Origin: Teredinibacter turnerae T7901
Lineage (GTDB): Bacteria > Pseudomonadota > Gammaproteobacteria > Pseudomonadales > Cellvibrionaceae
Reading direction: 5' to 3'
Assembly: GCF_000023025.1 (NCBI RefSeq)
Contig: NC_012997.1
Coordinates: 1-64,000 of the forward strand
DNA length: 64,000 nt
Below, piece by piece: positions 1 through 12,231 of the stretch (within the stretch, counting starts at the first letter, position 1; each line of letters opens with the position of its first letter). The notes under the pieces were generated by a model. It was given only the letters and a program-made list of their open reading frames with translations. It did no database searches and was not told the origin of the DNA. A program made the position numbers and the translations under genes.

Positions 1-9
1 TTATCAACA
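1..9 (+). promoter_or_regulatory. DnaA-box-like site
   Basis: TTATCAACA differs at one position from the consensus DnaA box TTATCCACA. It lies next to dnaA at the presumed origin. Confidence 0.55.
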
Positions 10-32
10 GAGTAAGGTTGTCAATAGTCTGT

Positions 33-41
33 TGTTGATAA
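33..41 (-). promoter_or_regulatory. DnaA-box-like site, inverted
   Basis: TGTTGATAA is the reverse complement of the site at 1-9, so the two boxes face each other 23 bases apart. It has one mismatch to the consensus. Confidence 0.55.
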
Positions 42-540
42 CTTTCTCGGTTATTTGAATTTCTTCGGGGTCAACATTAATAATGTTGCTGTCTTCGCAG
101 ACCTGACGTAAAGGTTTGGTTCCTTTGGCAGTTTAGAAAAACGGCCTTGTAAAGAAGATTTGTTATAGGTTTTTAAGTGCTGTTTGTCATCGACAGTTAG
201 CCTTGAAGCGCAGTTTCTAAGCAGGGTTACTGTATTAAACAAAGTCACTCACTGCACGGGTTTTCACGGCACGAGTGCTTGTTCAGGTGCAGCGATTATG
301 AGAGCGGTGGCTCGGTTAAACAAACCCAGCTAAAACCGACGATAACGTTTTTACCTCAGAAGTCGTTTTCCCGTTGTCGGGATTCAAAAATGCAATTTTA
401 TAAAGTCGATGCGTACTTTCGCGTCGCAGGGATTTTTTCGCTCAAAAATGAGCATTAGGGAGTTCACCTGGCTGTGGGGAGCACTTTTAGGGTGGGCAAG
501 CCACGGGCGGTAGCCAGCTATTTTTATTGGAGTATCAGAA

Positions 541-2322
541 TTGTCTGACCCTTGTTGGGAGCAGTGCGTCTCCTGTTTACAAAACGAATTACCATCTCAG
601 CAATTTAACACGTGGATTCGGCCACTGCGCGTAGAGGAATCATCTACTCTGCTGTTGCGTCTGATCGCACCTAACCGTTTTGTACAGGATTGGGTGAACG
701 ATAAGTATCGTACGCGTATTGAAGAGATCATTAGTAATTCCGATGCCGGGCCAAAATCACTGGAGATTGCGGTTGCTCAGCGTGCGCGTGCCGGTTTTGA
801 AGTCGTTCGGAACGCCAAAGTCGCTCCTGCCGTGCCTGTTCCAGATCCATTACCCTCAACAGGTCGCGATGAATCTTCCTTTCAGCCACCCAAAGGAAAT
901 ACCTCAGCTGACTATAGCGGCCACAGCGATCTAGGGTTTCAATCACCACATCGCCGCCAGTCACCGTTCAGTGAATCCCAAGAACGTTTTACTCAACCGC
1001 TTGAAATGAGCAGGTTTGGCAGCGGTAGACCGTCTAACGAACGTTCTAACGAGGGTGCTATTGGGGGTTCTACAGAGAGTAGCGCTGATCGCGAACGTAT
1101 TCCGTTGCAAGGGGTGGTAGAGGATCTATTCAAGCCGACGAAAAACAGTAACGACTTCGTCGAGCCTCGCTCCACAGATCCGCTGTTAGAAATTGAATCT
1201 CGGCCGATAATCGAGACCGTCTCACCAAGAGATATACAGGACTTTGGCTCCCAGTTAACCAGTCGCGTCAAAAAGAAGGACGTCGAAGGTGGCATTCAGC
1301 ACAAGCACAATTTGAATACCACGTTTATTTTCGACAACTTTGTGGTGGGTAAATCCAACCAGCTGGGCCTTGCCGCCGCCAGTCAGGTCGCTGAAAACCC
1401 CGGCGGTGCCTACAATCCGCTATTTATATACGGTGGCGTTGGGCTTGGTAAAACTCACCTTATGCACGCTGTCGGTAATGCCCTGGTTCAGCGTAAACCC
1501 GGTGCTCGCGTTGTGTATCTTCACTCTGAACGCTTTGTTGCAGACATGGTAAAAGCCCTGCAATTAAACGCGATCAGCGATTTTAAGCGCTTTTATCGCA
1601 GTGTCGATGCGTTGTTAATCGATGATATTCAATTTTTTGCTGGTAAAGAGCGTTCACAGGAAGAGTTTTTCCATACGTTCAACGCACTGCTCGAAGGTGG
1701 TCAGCAGATTATTCTCACTTGTGATAAATATCCGAAGGAGATTAATGGGCTGGAAGAGCGGTTAAAATCCCGCTTTGGCTGGGGTTTAACCGTTGCTATA
1801 GAACCGCCTGAACTAGAAACGCGTGTTGCCATTTTGAAACGAAAAGCCGAGTCGTCACGAATGCCACTGCCGGACGACGCAGCGTTTTTTATTGCTCAGC
1901 GTATTCGATCGAATGTTCGGGAGTTGGAGGGCGCATTAAAACGAGTAATTGCGAACGCCCAGTTCACTCAGCGCTCCATTAGCGTGGAGCTTGTGCGTGA
2001 AGCGTTGAAAGATTTGCTCGCGCTCCAAGACAGGCTTGTCAGCATTGATAATATTCAGCGTGTTGTAGCAGAGTATTATAAAATCAAGGTTTCCGACTTA
2101 CACTCAAAGCGTCGTAGCCGGTCTGTCGCTCGTCCGCGCCAGGTCGCCATGTACTTAGCAAAAGATCTTACACACCATAGTTTGCCGGAAATAGGAGACG
2201 CGTTCGGAGGTCGTGACCATACAACGGTGCTGCACGCTTGCCGCAAAATACGTGATCTGCAGGAATCCGATGCGGATATTCGTGAAGATGTGAAGAATCT
2301 GTTGCGAACTTTAACCACCTAG
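541..2322 (+). CDS. dnaA: Chromosomal replication initiator protein DnaA
   Basis: DnaA binds DnaA boxes at oriC, forms an ATP-dependent filament, opens the duplex and loads DnaB. Visible parts: an N-terminal domain I ([12 protein letters not shown]), a long linker, the AAA+ core with Walker A GGVGLGKT at residues 298-305 and Walker B IDDIQFF with D361-D362, and the C-terminal DNA-binding domain with the signature DHTTVLHAC starting at D559. The start is TTG, with GGAG eight bases upstream. At 593 residues it is clearly longer than E. coli DnaA (467); the extra length is in a hydrophilic domain II around residues 90-260. It is first in the dnaA-dnaN-recF-gyrB series. Confidence 0.97.
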   Translation: MSDPCWEQCVSCLQNELPSQQFNTWIRPLRVEESSTLLLRLIAPNRFVQDWVNDKYRTRIEEIISNSDAGPKSLEIAVAQRARAGFEVVRNAKVAPAVPVPDPLPSTGRDESSFQPPKGNTSADYSGHSDLGFQSPHRRQSPFSESQERFTQPLEMSRFGSGRPSNERSNEGAIGGSTESSADRERIPLQGVVEDLFKPTKNSNDFVEPRSTDPLLEIESRPIIETVSPRDIQDFGSQLTSRVKKKDVEGGIQHKHNLNTTFIFDNFVVGKSNQLGLAAASQVAENPGGAYNPLFIYGGVGLGKTHLMHAVGNALVQRKPGARVVYLHSERFVADMVKALQLNAISDFKRFYRSVDALLIDDIQFFAGKERSQEEFFHTFNALLEGGQQIILTCDKYPKEINGLEERLKSRFGWGLTVAIEPPELETRVAILKRKAESSRMPLPDDAAFFIAQRIRSNVRELEGALKRVIANAQFTQRSISVELVREALKDLLALQDRLVSIDNIQRVVAEYYKIKVSDLHSKRRSRSVARPRQVAMYLAKDLTHHSLPEIGDAFGGRDHTTVLHACRKIRDLQESDADIREDVKNLLRTLTT

Positions 2323-2387
2323 GTGGTTTCTCCGTATAAAATTACACTATTAGAATATTCCAGGACCCAGCAGGAAAGAGCCGTAGT

Positions 2388-3491
2388 ATGAAATTTACCG
2401 TTTCACGTGAAGCATTAATCAAACCTCTGCAATTGGTTGCAGGTGTTGTCGAACGTCGCCAAACCATGGCAGTGCTGGCCAATGTGCTGATGGAGATTGA
2501 AGGAGATCAACTGTCTTTAACGGGGACTGACCTGGAGGTTGAAATTATCGGCCGGGTACAGCTCGAGAGTGCACCTGGCAACGGCGAAATAACGGTACCC
2601 GCCAAGAAGTTTCTAGACATTTGTCGCTCCCTTCCTGATAAATCCGTTATCGAGTTTAGTCTTCAAGATCAAAAAGCTACGGTAAAAAGCGGAAAATCTC
2701 GTTTTACTTTGTCGACATTGCCAGCGAACGAGTTTCCGGCGGTAGAGCAGGGAAGTAACGATATAAATATAAGCTGTGAGCAAAAAGAGATAAAACGGTT
2801 GATCGACCGCACTGCGTTTGCAATGGCCCAGCAAGATGTTCGCTACTATTTGAACGGAATGCTTTGGGAGTTGCGGCCTGGTGAAATACGTGTAGTTGCA
2901 ACCGACGGACACCGGCTCGCTGTTTGTTCTCGCCCTGTCGATGTAGATGTGAGCGAAATAAAGCAAGCTATCTTGCCGCGTAAAGGTGTCATCGAGTTGG
3001 CACGTTTGCTTAACGATAGTGAAGACGGTGTCGAAGTGTCCCTAGGTTCCAGCCATATGCGCGCTTCCACGGCTGAGTACACATTTACGTCCAAGCTTGT
3101 CGACGGTAAATTCCCGGATTATGAACGGGTACTACCAAAAGGCGGCGACAAGGTCGTTCTCGGTAATCGCTCGGACTTAAAGCAAGCATTTGCGCGTACT
3201 TCAATCTTGTCCAATGAGAAATATCGTGGAGTTCGGTTGGAACTTGTCGCTGGGTCTCTCACTATCATTGCAAATAACCCGGAACAGGAAGAAGCTCAAG
3301 ACCAGGTAGAGGTTGACTACAATGGCGACGCTCTTGAGGTTGGCTTTAACGTTAGTTACCTTCAGGATGTTGCTAATGTATTGGATTCGGAAAATATTAA
3401 AATTACTCTTTCTGACTCTAATAGTAGCGCACTGTTGGAAGAGCCTGAAAATTCAGACTCGTCTTATGTTGTTATGCCAATGCGCCTCTAA
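2388..3491 (+). CDS. dnaN: DNA polymerase III beta subunit (sliding clamp)
   Basis: The clamp is a ring-shaped homodimer that encircles DNA and tethers polymerase III and other replication and repair factors. The 367-residue length is standard, the N-terminus (MKFTVSREALIKPLQ) and C-terminus (YVVMPMRL) are typical of the family, and RYYLNGMLWE falls in the expected middle domain. AGGAAAG precedes the ATG. It follows dnaA by 65 bases and precedes recF by 50, consistent with co-transcription. A parS-like 16-mer overlaps codons 5-9. Confidence 0.97.
   Translation: MKFTVSREALIKPLQLVAGVVERRQTMAVLANVLMEIEGDQLSLTGTDLEVEIIGRVQLESAPGNGEITVPAKKFLDICRSLPDKSVIEFSLQDQKATVKSGKSRFTLSTLPANEFPAVEQGSNDINISCEQKEIKRLIDRTAFAMAQQDVRYYLNGMLWELRPGEIRVVATDGHRLAVCSRPVDVDVSEIKQAILPRKGVIELARLLNDSEDGVEVSLGSSHMRASTAEYTFTSKLVDGKFPDYERVLPKGGDKVVLGNRSDLKQAFARTSILSNEKYRGVRLELVAGSLTIIANNPEQEEAQDQVEVDYNGDALEVGFNVSYLQDVANVLDSENIKITLSDSNSSALLEEPENSDSSYVVMPMRL
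2399..2414. promoter_or_regulatory. parS: Near-consensus parS-like site in dnaN
   Basis: CGTTTCACGTGAAGCA matches TGTTTCACGTGAAACA at 14 of 16 positions. It lies inside the start of dnaN. The central TTTCACGTGAA is intact. ParB may bind more weakly here than at the two perfect sites in recF. Confidence 0.5.
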
Positions 3492-3541
3492 GAAGCGAGG
3501 GCTTGCTTAAGTACGCCGTTTAGCTGCACCTGCAGCGCACT

Positions 3542-7101
<3,560 letters not shown>

Positions 7102-7135
7102 TTTTTAACTTACATCTATTCGCTTTTTCAAAATC

Positions 7136-7168
7136 AAAATCCCGTGCCGAAAGACACGGGATTTTTTT
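7136..7168 (+). terminator. Rho-independent terminator after gyrB
   Basis: The hairpin CCCGTG (7141-7146) / CACGGG (7155-7160), flanked by A- and T-tracts and followed by seven Ts, ends the gyrB transcript. The A-tract on the left allows it to act in both directions, and it touches the stop codon of the converging gene. Confidence 0.85.
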
Positions 7169-7877
7169 AGACTCTGCTTTTGACTTTCTTTAAACCGTCC
7201 AGCACCGCCAATAGCTCCGACGGATCGGGCCTGCGCGTGTAGTCAGGATTCACTTCGGAATAAACGATTACGCCATCCTGGTCGATAACGTAACGCGCTG
7301 GCATTGGTAACGTCCAACTCGATTCTCCATTAAAGACTTCTAGATCGGCACCAAGTTGTTTGTGCACCGCTTTTAGATCCTCCGGTACTTGCCAGCGAAG
7401 GCCAAATTGGTGGCCTAAATCTCCTTTAGTGTCAACTAAGATAGGAAAGCCAAGGTGATTTGCTTCCTTGGATTTCCGGCTGTTGGCGGCTGTTTGTTGG
7501 GAAACGGCTACAAGCTGGGCTCCTCTTGATTCCAGGTCCAAACGGGACTCCTCAAGTGCGCGTAAATCGAAATTACAGTAGGGGCACCAGATTCCTCGAT
7601 AGAAAGTCAGCACGAGAGGACCTTTGTTTAGTAAGTGCTGAAGTGAGTAAGGTTCGCCGTTACTGTCGGGTAGATTAAATTGCGGTACGCGGTTCCCTGC
7701 TTTGAGTGCGCTTTCAGCCTGGCGTGAGTCTACTAGAGCCTGAGTCGCACGCTGCATTATTGAAACGACTTCGGGTGGTGCAAGCTGAGTTTCGAATGCC
7801 TCTTTCAACGCATCGAGCTTAGCTTGCAGTGGTCGAGGGGACGCTTCTATTGCATCGATAATGTGTTGTAGTGTCAT
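7167..7877 (-). CDS. Peroxiredoxin-like (AhpC/TSA) thioredoxin-fold protein
   Basis: A 236-residue cytosolic thioredoxin-fold protein of the AhpC/TSA-like group, probably reducing peroxides or disulfides. After a helical N-terminal region of about 60 residues comes the typical peroxiredoxin opening (GNRVPQFNLPDSNGEPYSL), then LTFYRGIWCPYC with C98 and C101 as a CxxC pair, and RYVIDQDGVIVYSE near the end. The ATG at 7877 has GGAG seven bases upstream and is preferred to a frame 11 codons longer. It is divergent from a LysR regulator, which suggests that regulator controls it. Confidence 0.8.
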   Translation of the reverse strand: MTLQHIIDAIEASPRPLQAKLDALKEAFETQLAPPEVVSIMQRATQALVDSRQAESALKAGNRVPQFNLPDSNGEPYSLQHLLNKGPLVLTFYRGIWCPYCNFDLRALEESRLDLESRGAQLVAVSQQTAANSRKSKEANHLGFPILVDTKGDLGHQFGLRWQVPEDLKAVHKQLGADLEVFNGESSWTLPMPARYVIDQDGVIVYSEVNPDYTRRPDPSELLAVLDGLKKVKSRV

Positions 7878-7954
7878 GATTAGCTCCAGGTTTATACATT
7901 TTGTTGCCAAAGGAGCTATAGTTTGATTTATTCAAAATTATCCCAGTAGACTAA

Positions 7955-7981
7955 ATAAATGACTTTCTATTATTCATTTAT
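7955..7981. promoter_or_regulatory. Inverted repeat, candidate LysR operator
   Basis: ATAAATGA (7955-7962) and TCATTTAT (7974-7981) form a perfect 8-base inverted repeat with an 11-base spacer, in the 107-base gap between the divergent oxidoreductase and LysR genes and just before the LysR start. LysR-type regulators bind interrupted dyads of this kind. Confidence 0.45.
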
Positions 7982-7984
7982 ATC

Positions 7985-8881
7985 ATGAATGACCGACTTA
8001 CGGCATATCGCATCTTTACCCGAATTGCTCGACTCGGTAGCTTTAGCGCAGCCGGCCGCGAGCTAAATATGCCTCAACCAACGGTATCGCGTATTGTGAA
8101 AGCGCTGGAGTCGGAATTGGGGGTTGCCTTGCTCTTGCGAACCACACGCGCGGTTACGCTTACGGATGCAGGTAGGGATTTTCTACTTCGCATCGAAGCA
8201 ATTTTGGACAGTTTGGATGACGCAGAGCATGCGGTACGTGGTACAGGTGAGCTACGTGGAGTACTTCGTGTGGGCTTGTCTTCGACTATTGCTGTTCGAG
8301 AAATCGTACCGATACTGCCTGGCTTTATGGCTGAGCACGCTAAGTTAAAAGTGGAGTTGATAACTGACGATCAACGTCAGGCGTTGGTTATAGAGGGTAT
8401 AGATGTAGCGATTCGATTCGGTAAGCTAGATGACTCGACTGCGGTTGCGAAGCACTTGGCAGATTTACCGCGTGGGATTGTTGCGTCTCCAGAATACCTT
8501 GCTCAATACGGAGTGCCGGAGTCACCTAGTGATATCGCTAATCACCGCATAATCGCAATGCAGAGCAGCTCACCTACCGTGTGGAATTTTAATAAAAATG
8601 GAACTACCACAGGGTTACGACTTGAGAGGCATTTGCTGGTAACGACTAACGAGGTAGCTTTGGCGTCTGCCTGTTGTGGGCTGGGGATTGCCTGTATGAC
8701 ACTGGCCGCTGCGCGTCGCGAGATTTCTGCGGGTAAACTGGTTGTTGTACTACCAGGGTGGACTATGGGGCACGTGCCGCTACATGCGGTATTTCCAGCA
8801 GGTAGAGCTGCGAAACCTGCAGCGCGTGTGTTCGTAAACTACCTTGCTGATGAAATACTCGCCGATATAACAAGGGAGTGA
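7985..8881 (+). CDS. LysR-family transcriptional regulator
   Basis: A 298-residue one-component DNA-binding regulator. The N-terminal winged helix-turn-helix is clear (LGSFSAAGRELNMPQPTVSRIVKALESELGVALLLRTTRAVTLT in the expected register), followed by the periplasmic-binding-protein-like effector domain. Within that subfamily it resembles the PBP2 CrgA-like group. It is transcribed divergently from the peroxiredoxin-like gene, the classic LysR arrangement. The effector is unknown. The ATG lacks a strong ribosome binding site. Confidence 0.88.
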   Translation: MNDRLTAYRIFTRIARLGSFSAAGRELNMPQPTVSRIVKALESELGVALLLRTTRAVTLTDAGRDFLLRIEAILDSLDDAEHAVRGTGELRGVLRVGLSSTIAVREIVPILPGFMAEHAKLKVELITDDQRQALVIEGIDVAIRFGKLDDSTAVAKHLADLPRGIVASPEYLAQYGVPESPSDIANHRIIAMQSSSPTVWNFNKNGTTTGLRLERHLLVTTNEVALASACCGLGIACMTLAAARREISAGKLVVVLPGWTMGHVPLHAVFPAGRAAKPAARVFVNYLADEILADITRE

Positions 8882-9313
8882 AGGAACAAACCTCGGGACA
8901 ACGCAGTGATAAAAAAATAATATTCACAAATAAGATTAACGTAATTAAGCAACAATATTGGGTTTGACACACAATAAAGAAGTTTTTTACGCCAAAATAA
9001 AAATTTTCGACACCACAGAATCTTACTCAATCACTATTGCGGCTTTTTAAGCTTGTAAGCTGTAAATCTATACGTAAATTGGCGGTAAAATAATTCAAGA
9101 GCGTTTTTATAAAATACGAGACTATAACGGTGTTTCGAAATAGTAAGTACATAATTTAGTGTTTAGTGAGATGTACCAGCAGGGCTGCTACGGACTACAA
9201 GTTTTATTTTCGAATCACATGTTCATAACAATTGTTACAAAGCATAAGTTAGCTGCAATGCATTAAGATCAGGCGCAGTCGTGCCAAATGGAAGAGGGTG
9301 GGGAGTAAAAAAT
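8882..9313. other. AT-rich intergenic region
   Basis: No gene or clear terminator is seen. A perfect 12-base palindrome TAACAATTGTTA lies at 9226-9237, about 77 bases before the start of the VWA lipoprotein, and could be an operator for it. Confidence 0.5.
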
Positions 9314-11095
9314 ATGTTAATAAGTATCAGATCTATTGGGGTTTTGGCAGTTTCAGGATTGCTACTATCAGCTTGCGGAGGAGGCCCCGGAGGCGGAACT
9401 ACGAGCATTAACGACCCGGGTTCGCCCCAAGTACCGACTAACGTTCCCAGCTTTATTCCAACGCCGGTACCTTCACCGAGTCCGTCGCCCAGCCCAACAC
9501 CTACCCCGTCGCCATCACCATCACCGTCGCCAACGCCGTCACCTGTACCGAGCGGCCAGGGGGTAGCGCTTTACGGAAGTGTCGACGGTTTGGTAAGCGG
9601 CCTCGAACTGGAGCTGGAAGAGATATATACGGGTCAACACAAATCGATTACAGAACCCGGTGAGTTCTTTTTTCCGCAGACGTTTACCGCCGGCACAGAT
9701 TTCAGCGTGATTATTGCGCAGCAACCGGAAGGTCAGAATTGCGTTCTACAAAATAGTGAAGGAACGTTTAATGGGCTCGATTTTATGGGGCTTAGCGCGA
9801 GCTGCCTCGGAGAAGAGGGCTACAGCCTGGAGTTAATGGGGTTCGATAGTCGATTGCCGAGTTTTGTGATCGCGGGGTTACGGGTTGAGGATGTCGCCAG
9901 CGGTGAACCAGTCACTCAATTGCACACCGATGCGTTCTACGTAGAAGAAAACGATCAGCGCGTTGGTGTGGAATCCTATCTGACTAGTGAGCAGATTCCA
10001 AAGGAATCCGTGCAACTGCGAACGGTACTGCTACTCGATGTGAGTACCAGTATCGACTCTGGTGAGATGGAAAAGCTAAAAACTGCTGCGAAAGCATCGC
10101 TCATCTCATACGAGAACGACACTAAAACATCGCGCCTACTCCCCGGGCAACAACAAGTGGCCATTTACAGTTTTGACAGTGAAATCACCCTGCTGACTGA
10201 TTACACATCGGACATCAATTTGTTGGAAGCCGCCATAGATACAATACCGAATAGTGTGTTGGAGCGCGGTAATTCCACCAATTTACTGGGCGCTATGGAA
10301 ATCGCAGCAGAGCGTTGGAATGATCAAATAGACCTGATTGCTGTCGAGCGCGGCTACGCTGTGTTACTCACCGATGGCGAACACAACTTTGATTCACGTT
10401 CTCCTGCAGATATTGAAGCCGACCTAACTAACTTTTTTGGAACACGTAAAAAAGTGTATGCAATTGCCGTCGGTAATAACGTTAACCTCGAGAATCTGGA
10501 GGCTATTACAGCGAGTAGCGAACAGGTACTTACGGTAAACAGCTTCGAAAGTGCGGAAGAATTGGAAGCGGTATTTACAGAGGTTGCCACTACTGAAGCG
10601 AAAGCCATTGAGGGCTTATACCGCGTTTTCTACGCCACGCCCAAGCGCCAGGGTATTAACAACGCAACATTTAGCCTAGTGGACAATCGCATTTGCGTAG
10701 ACTCCACCGCTTGCGACGAAAGTGTTTCCAGTGACTTCTTTGCCGAGGAGTTTTTTGATGTAAGCCCAACGTTGTTTGCCGAGGTATCGGGTGGCAGCGA
10801 AGAGAGCGACAAGTCACGGCTTATCGGCGCGGGCGAACGTCTCACCATTGAAGCGATATTGCGTTGGGCAAACCTGACACCGTCCTACACGCTCCGAATA
10901 GAGAATCTGGTTGGCGAGGTACCCGGATTGCAAGCTGTAGGCGAAGATCGGTGGGTGCTGAGTTTTCCGGCAGGCTTTACCTCTGCGACCATGATCATTG
11001 GCGAAACAGCGACCGGTTACGAGCAAACCGTTGCACTTAATCGACAAACTGATGGCGTTCTAGCTGTGAGCAGCGCAACACTCGCAGCACTGTAA
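9314..11095 (+). CDS. VWA-domain lipoprotein with proline-rich spacer
   Basis: A 593-residue predicted lipoprotein. The signal peptide ends at LLLSAC, a good lipobox. It is followed by a Gly-rich stretch and a PSPSPTP-type spacer of about 50 residues. A von Willebrand A domain follows, with MIDAS residues D242-x-S244-x-S246 (LLLDVSTSID), a downstream STNLLGAME threonine motif and VLLTDGEHNFDS. Metal-dependent adhesion or protein binding is inferred. The ATG at 9314 has GGGAG eight bases upstream and is preferred to a GTG 33 bases earlier. The C-terminal 150 residues match no family I recognise. Confidence 0.8.
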   Translation: MLISIRSIGVLAVSGLLLSACGGGPGGGTTSINDPGSPQVPTNVPSFIPTPVPSPSPSPSPTPTPSPSPSPSPTPSPVPSGQGVALYGSVDGLVSGLELELEEIYTGQHKSITEPGEFFFPQTFTAGTDFSVIIAQQPEGQNCVLQNSEGTFNGLDFMGLSASCLGEEGYSLELMGFDSRLPSFVIAGLRVEDVASGEPVTQLHTDAFYVEENDQRVGVESYLTSEQIPKESVQLRTVLLLDVSTSIDSGEMEKLKTAAKASLISYENDTKTSRLLPGQQQVAIYSFDSEITLLTDYTSDINLLEAAIDTIPNSVLERGNSTNLLGAMEIAAERWNDQIDLIAVERGYAVLLTDGEHNFDSRSPADIEADLTNFFGTRKKVYAIAVGNNVNLENLEAITASSEQVLTVNSFESAEELEAVFTEVATTEAKAIEGLYRVFYATPKRQGINNATFSLVDNRICVDSTACDESVSSDFFAEEFFDVSPTLFAEVSGGSEESDKSRLIGAGERLTIEAILRWANLTPSYTLRIENLVGEVPGLQAVGEDRWVLSFPAGFTSATMIIGETATGYEQTVALNRQTDGVLAVSSATLAAL

Positions 11096-11108
11096 TACTA
11101 AGCATAGT

Positions 11109-11133
11109 GACCGGCCCAACCTAAGGGCTGGTC
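11109..11133 (+). terminator. Stem-loop after VWA lipoprotein
   Basis: GACCGGCCC / GGGCTGGTC form a 9-base stem with one wobble pair just after the stop codon. There is no strong T-tract, so it may be a weak terminator or a 3' stabiliser. Confidence 0.45.
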
Positions 11134-11223
11134 GCTTCCCTTCGACAGCCCCAAATTTCCAGCCCCAAAGCCCGTCTCGTGAATATGCTATCCTCGCAAA
11201 AAACCCGTGGATAGTGGCTGCTA

Positions 11224-12198
11224 ATGATTACCGAACAAACCTTTTCTCATGCACTTTTGTTGGATGGCAATGGCGGTGCTCGCCATTTAACAAGCGCAGA
11301 AGTGGACTTGTGGCGCCAGGACCAGGGCATACTCTGGCTGCATATGAATTTTGAGGAACCGGCTGCTCTTGCCTGGCTGGCAGAGGAAGCGGGCATTTCC
11401 CAATTGGCGTATGAAGGCTTGGTAAGTGAAAACACACGACCGAGGGTGATCTCACGCGGTGAAAAATTGTTAATGACCCTGCGTGGCGTTAATACCAACC
11501 CGGGGGAAGATCCAGAGGACATGGTGTCCATTCGCGTTTGGACTGACGGGAAACGCATTATTACCACTTATCGACGCCGCCTGCTATCGACCATCGATAT
11601 TATTAATAGCCTTGAAGAGGGTAGCGGGCCAACCTCGGCTGCGGAGTTTTTATTGGAGCTTAACGAGCGCCTGGTGGAGCGAATGAATGATACGGTGGAA
11701 CAACTCGAGGAAAAAATGCTCGAGCTGGAGGAACTGGTGTTGTCTGGCGATACAGATGGCGTGCGTCGCCAGTTGGCGGGTGTGCGGTTACAAGGTGTGG
11801 TGTTGCGACGTTACTTCGCGCCTCAGCGGGAAGCAATGAATCGCCTGGTATTCGACCGTATGCCTTGGTTGGATGAAAACATTGCGCTCATTCTCCGCGA
11901 TATTAACGACCGCCTTATTCGTCATATTGAAGACCTGGATGCAATACGCGAGCGCGCGAGTGTTGTACAGGAAGAGTTAGTTAACAGCATGTCTGATGCG
12001 ATGAATCAGAGAACCTATGTGCTTACTGTTGCGGCTGCGATATTTTTACCTTTGGGCTTTTTTACCGGCCTAATGGGGATTAATGTCGGCGGTATGCCTG
12101 GCGTAGAAGATCCGAACGCGTTTTGGGTGGTGACCGGCATGAGTTTAATCACCATTATAATTTTAGCCATAGTCTTTCGTATGAAAAAATGGCTGTAA
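11224..12198 (+). CDS. zntB: ZntB/CorA-family divalent cation transporter
   Basis: A 324-residue inner-membrane transporter of the CorA superfamily. It has a large cytosolic alpha/beta N-terminal domain, a long coiled helix (RLVERMNDTVEQLEEKMLELEE) and two C-terminal membrane helices joined by the signature loop. The loop reads GLMGINVGGMPG: GIN in place of the CorA GMN, as in the ZntB branch, which moves zinc. ATG start at 11224. No zinc-responsive site was noticed upstream. Substrate choice between zinc and magnesium is inference. Confidence 0.8.
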   Translation: MITEQTFSHALLLDGNGGARHLTSAEVDLWRQDQGILWLHMNFEEPAALAWLAEEAGISQLAYEGLVSENTRPRVISRGEKLLMTLRGVNTNPGEDPEDMVSIRVWTDGKRIITTYRRRLLSTIDIINSLEEGSGPTSAAEFLLELNERLVERMNDTVEQLEEKMLELEELVLSGDTDGVRRQLAGVRLQGVVLRRYFAPQREAMNRLVFDRMPWLDENIALILRDINDRLIRHIEDLDAIRERASVVQEELVNSMSDAMNQRTYVLTVAAAIFLPLGFFTGLMGINVGGMPGVEDPNAFWVVTGMSLITIIILAIVFRMKKWL

Positions 12199-12231
12199 AT
12201 TTAAGCGCAAATTGCAGGCATTTTATGATCT

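Larger units (their letters stand above)
1..540. other. Origin-side intergenic region upstream of dnaA
   Basis: No credible gene lies in these 540 bases. The left edge carries two oppositely oriented DnaA-box-like nonamers, at 1-9 and 33-41. The rest is moderately AT-rich leader sequence before dnaA. In related gammaproteobacteria oriC lies between rpmH and dnaA. rpmH is not present here, so most of the origin is probably just left of base 1, at the other end of a circular sequence linearised here. A short 65-codon reverse frame at 51-248 has no recognisable features. Confidence 0.6.

Noticed and set aside
51-248. 65-codon reverse frame beside dnaA
   Set aside because: It lies in the origin region, has no ribosome binding site and resembles no protein. 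rpmH, the expected gene here, has a very different sequence.
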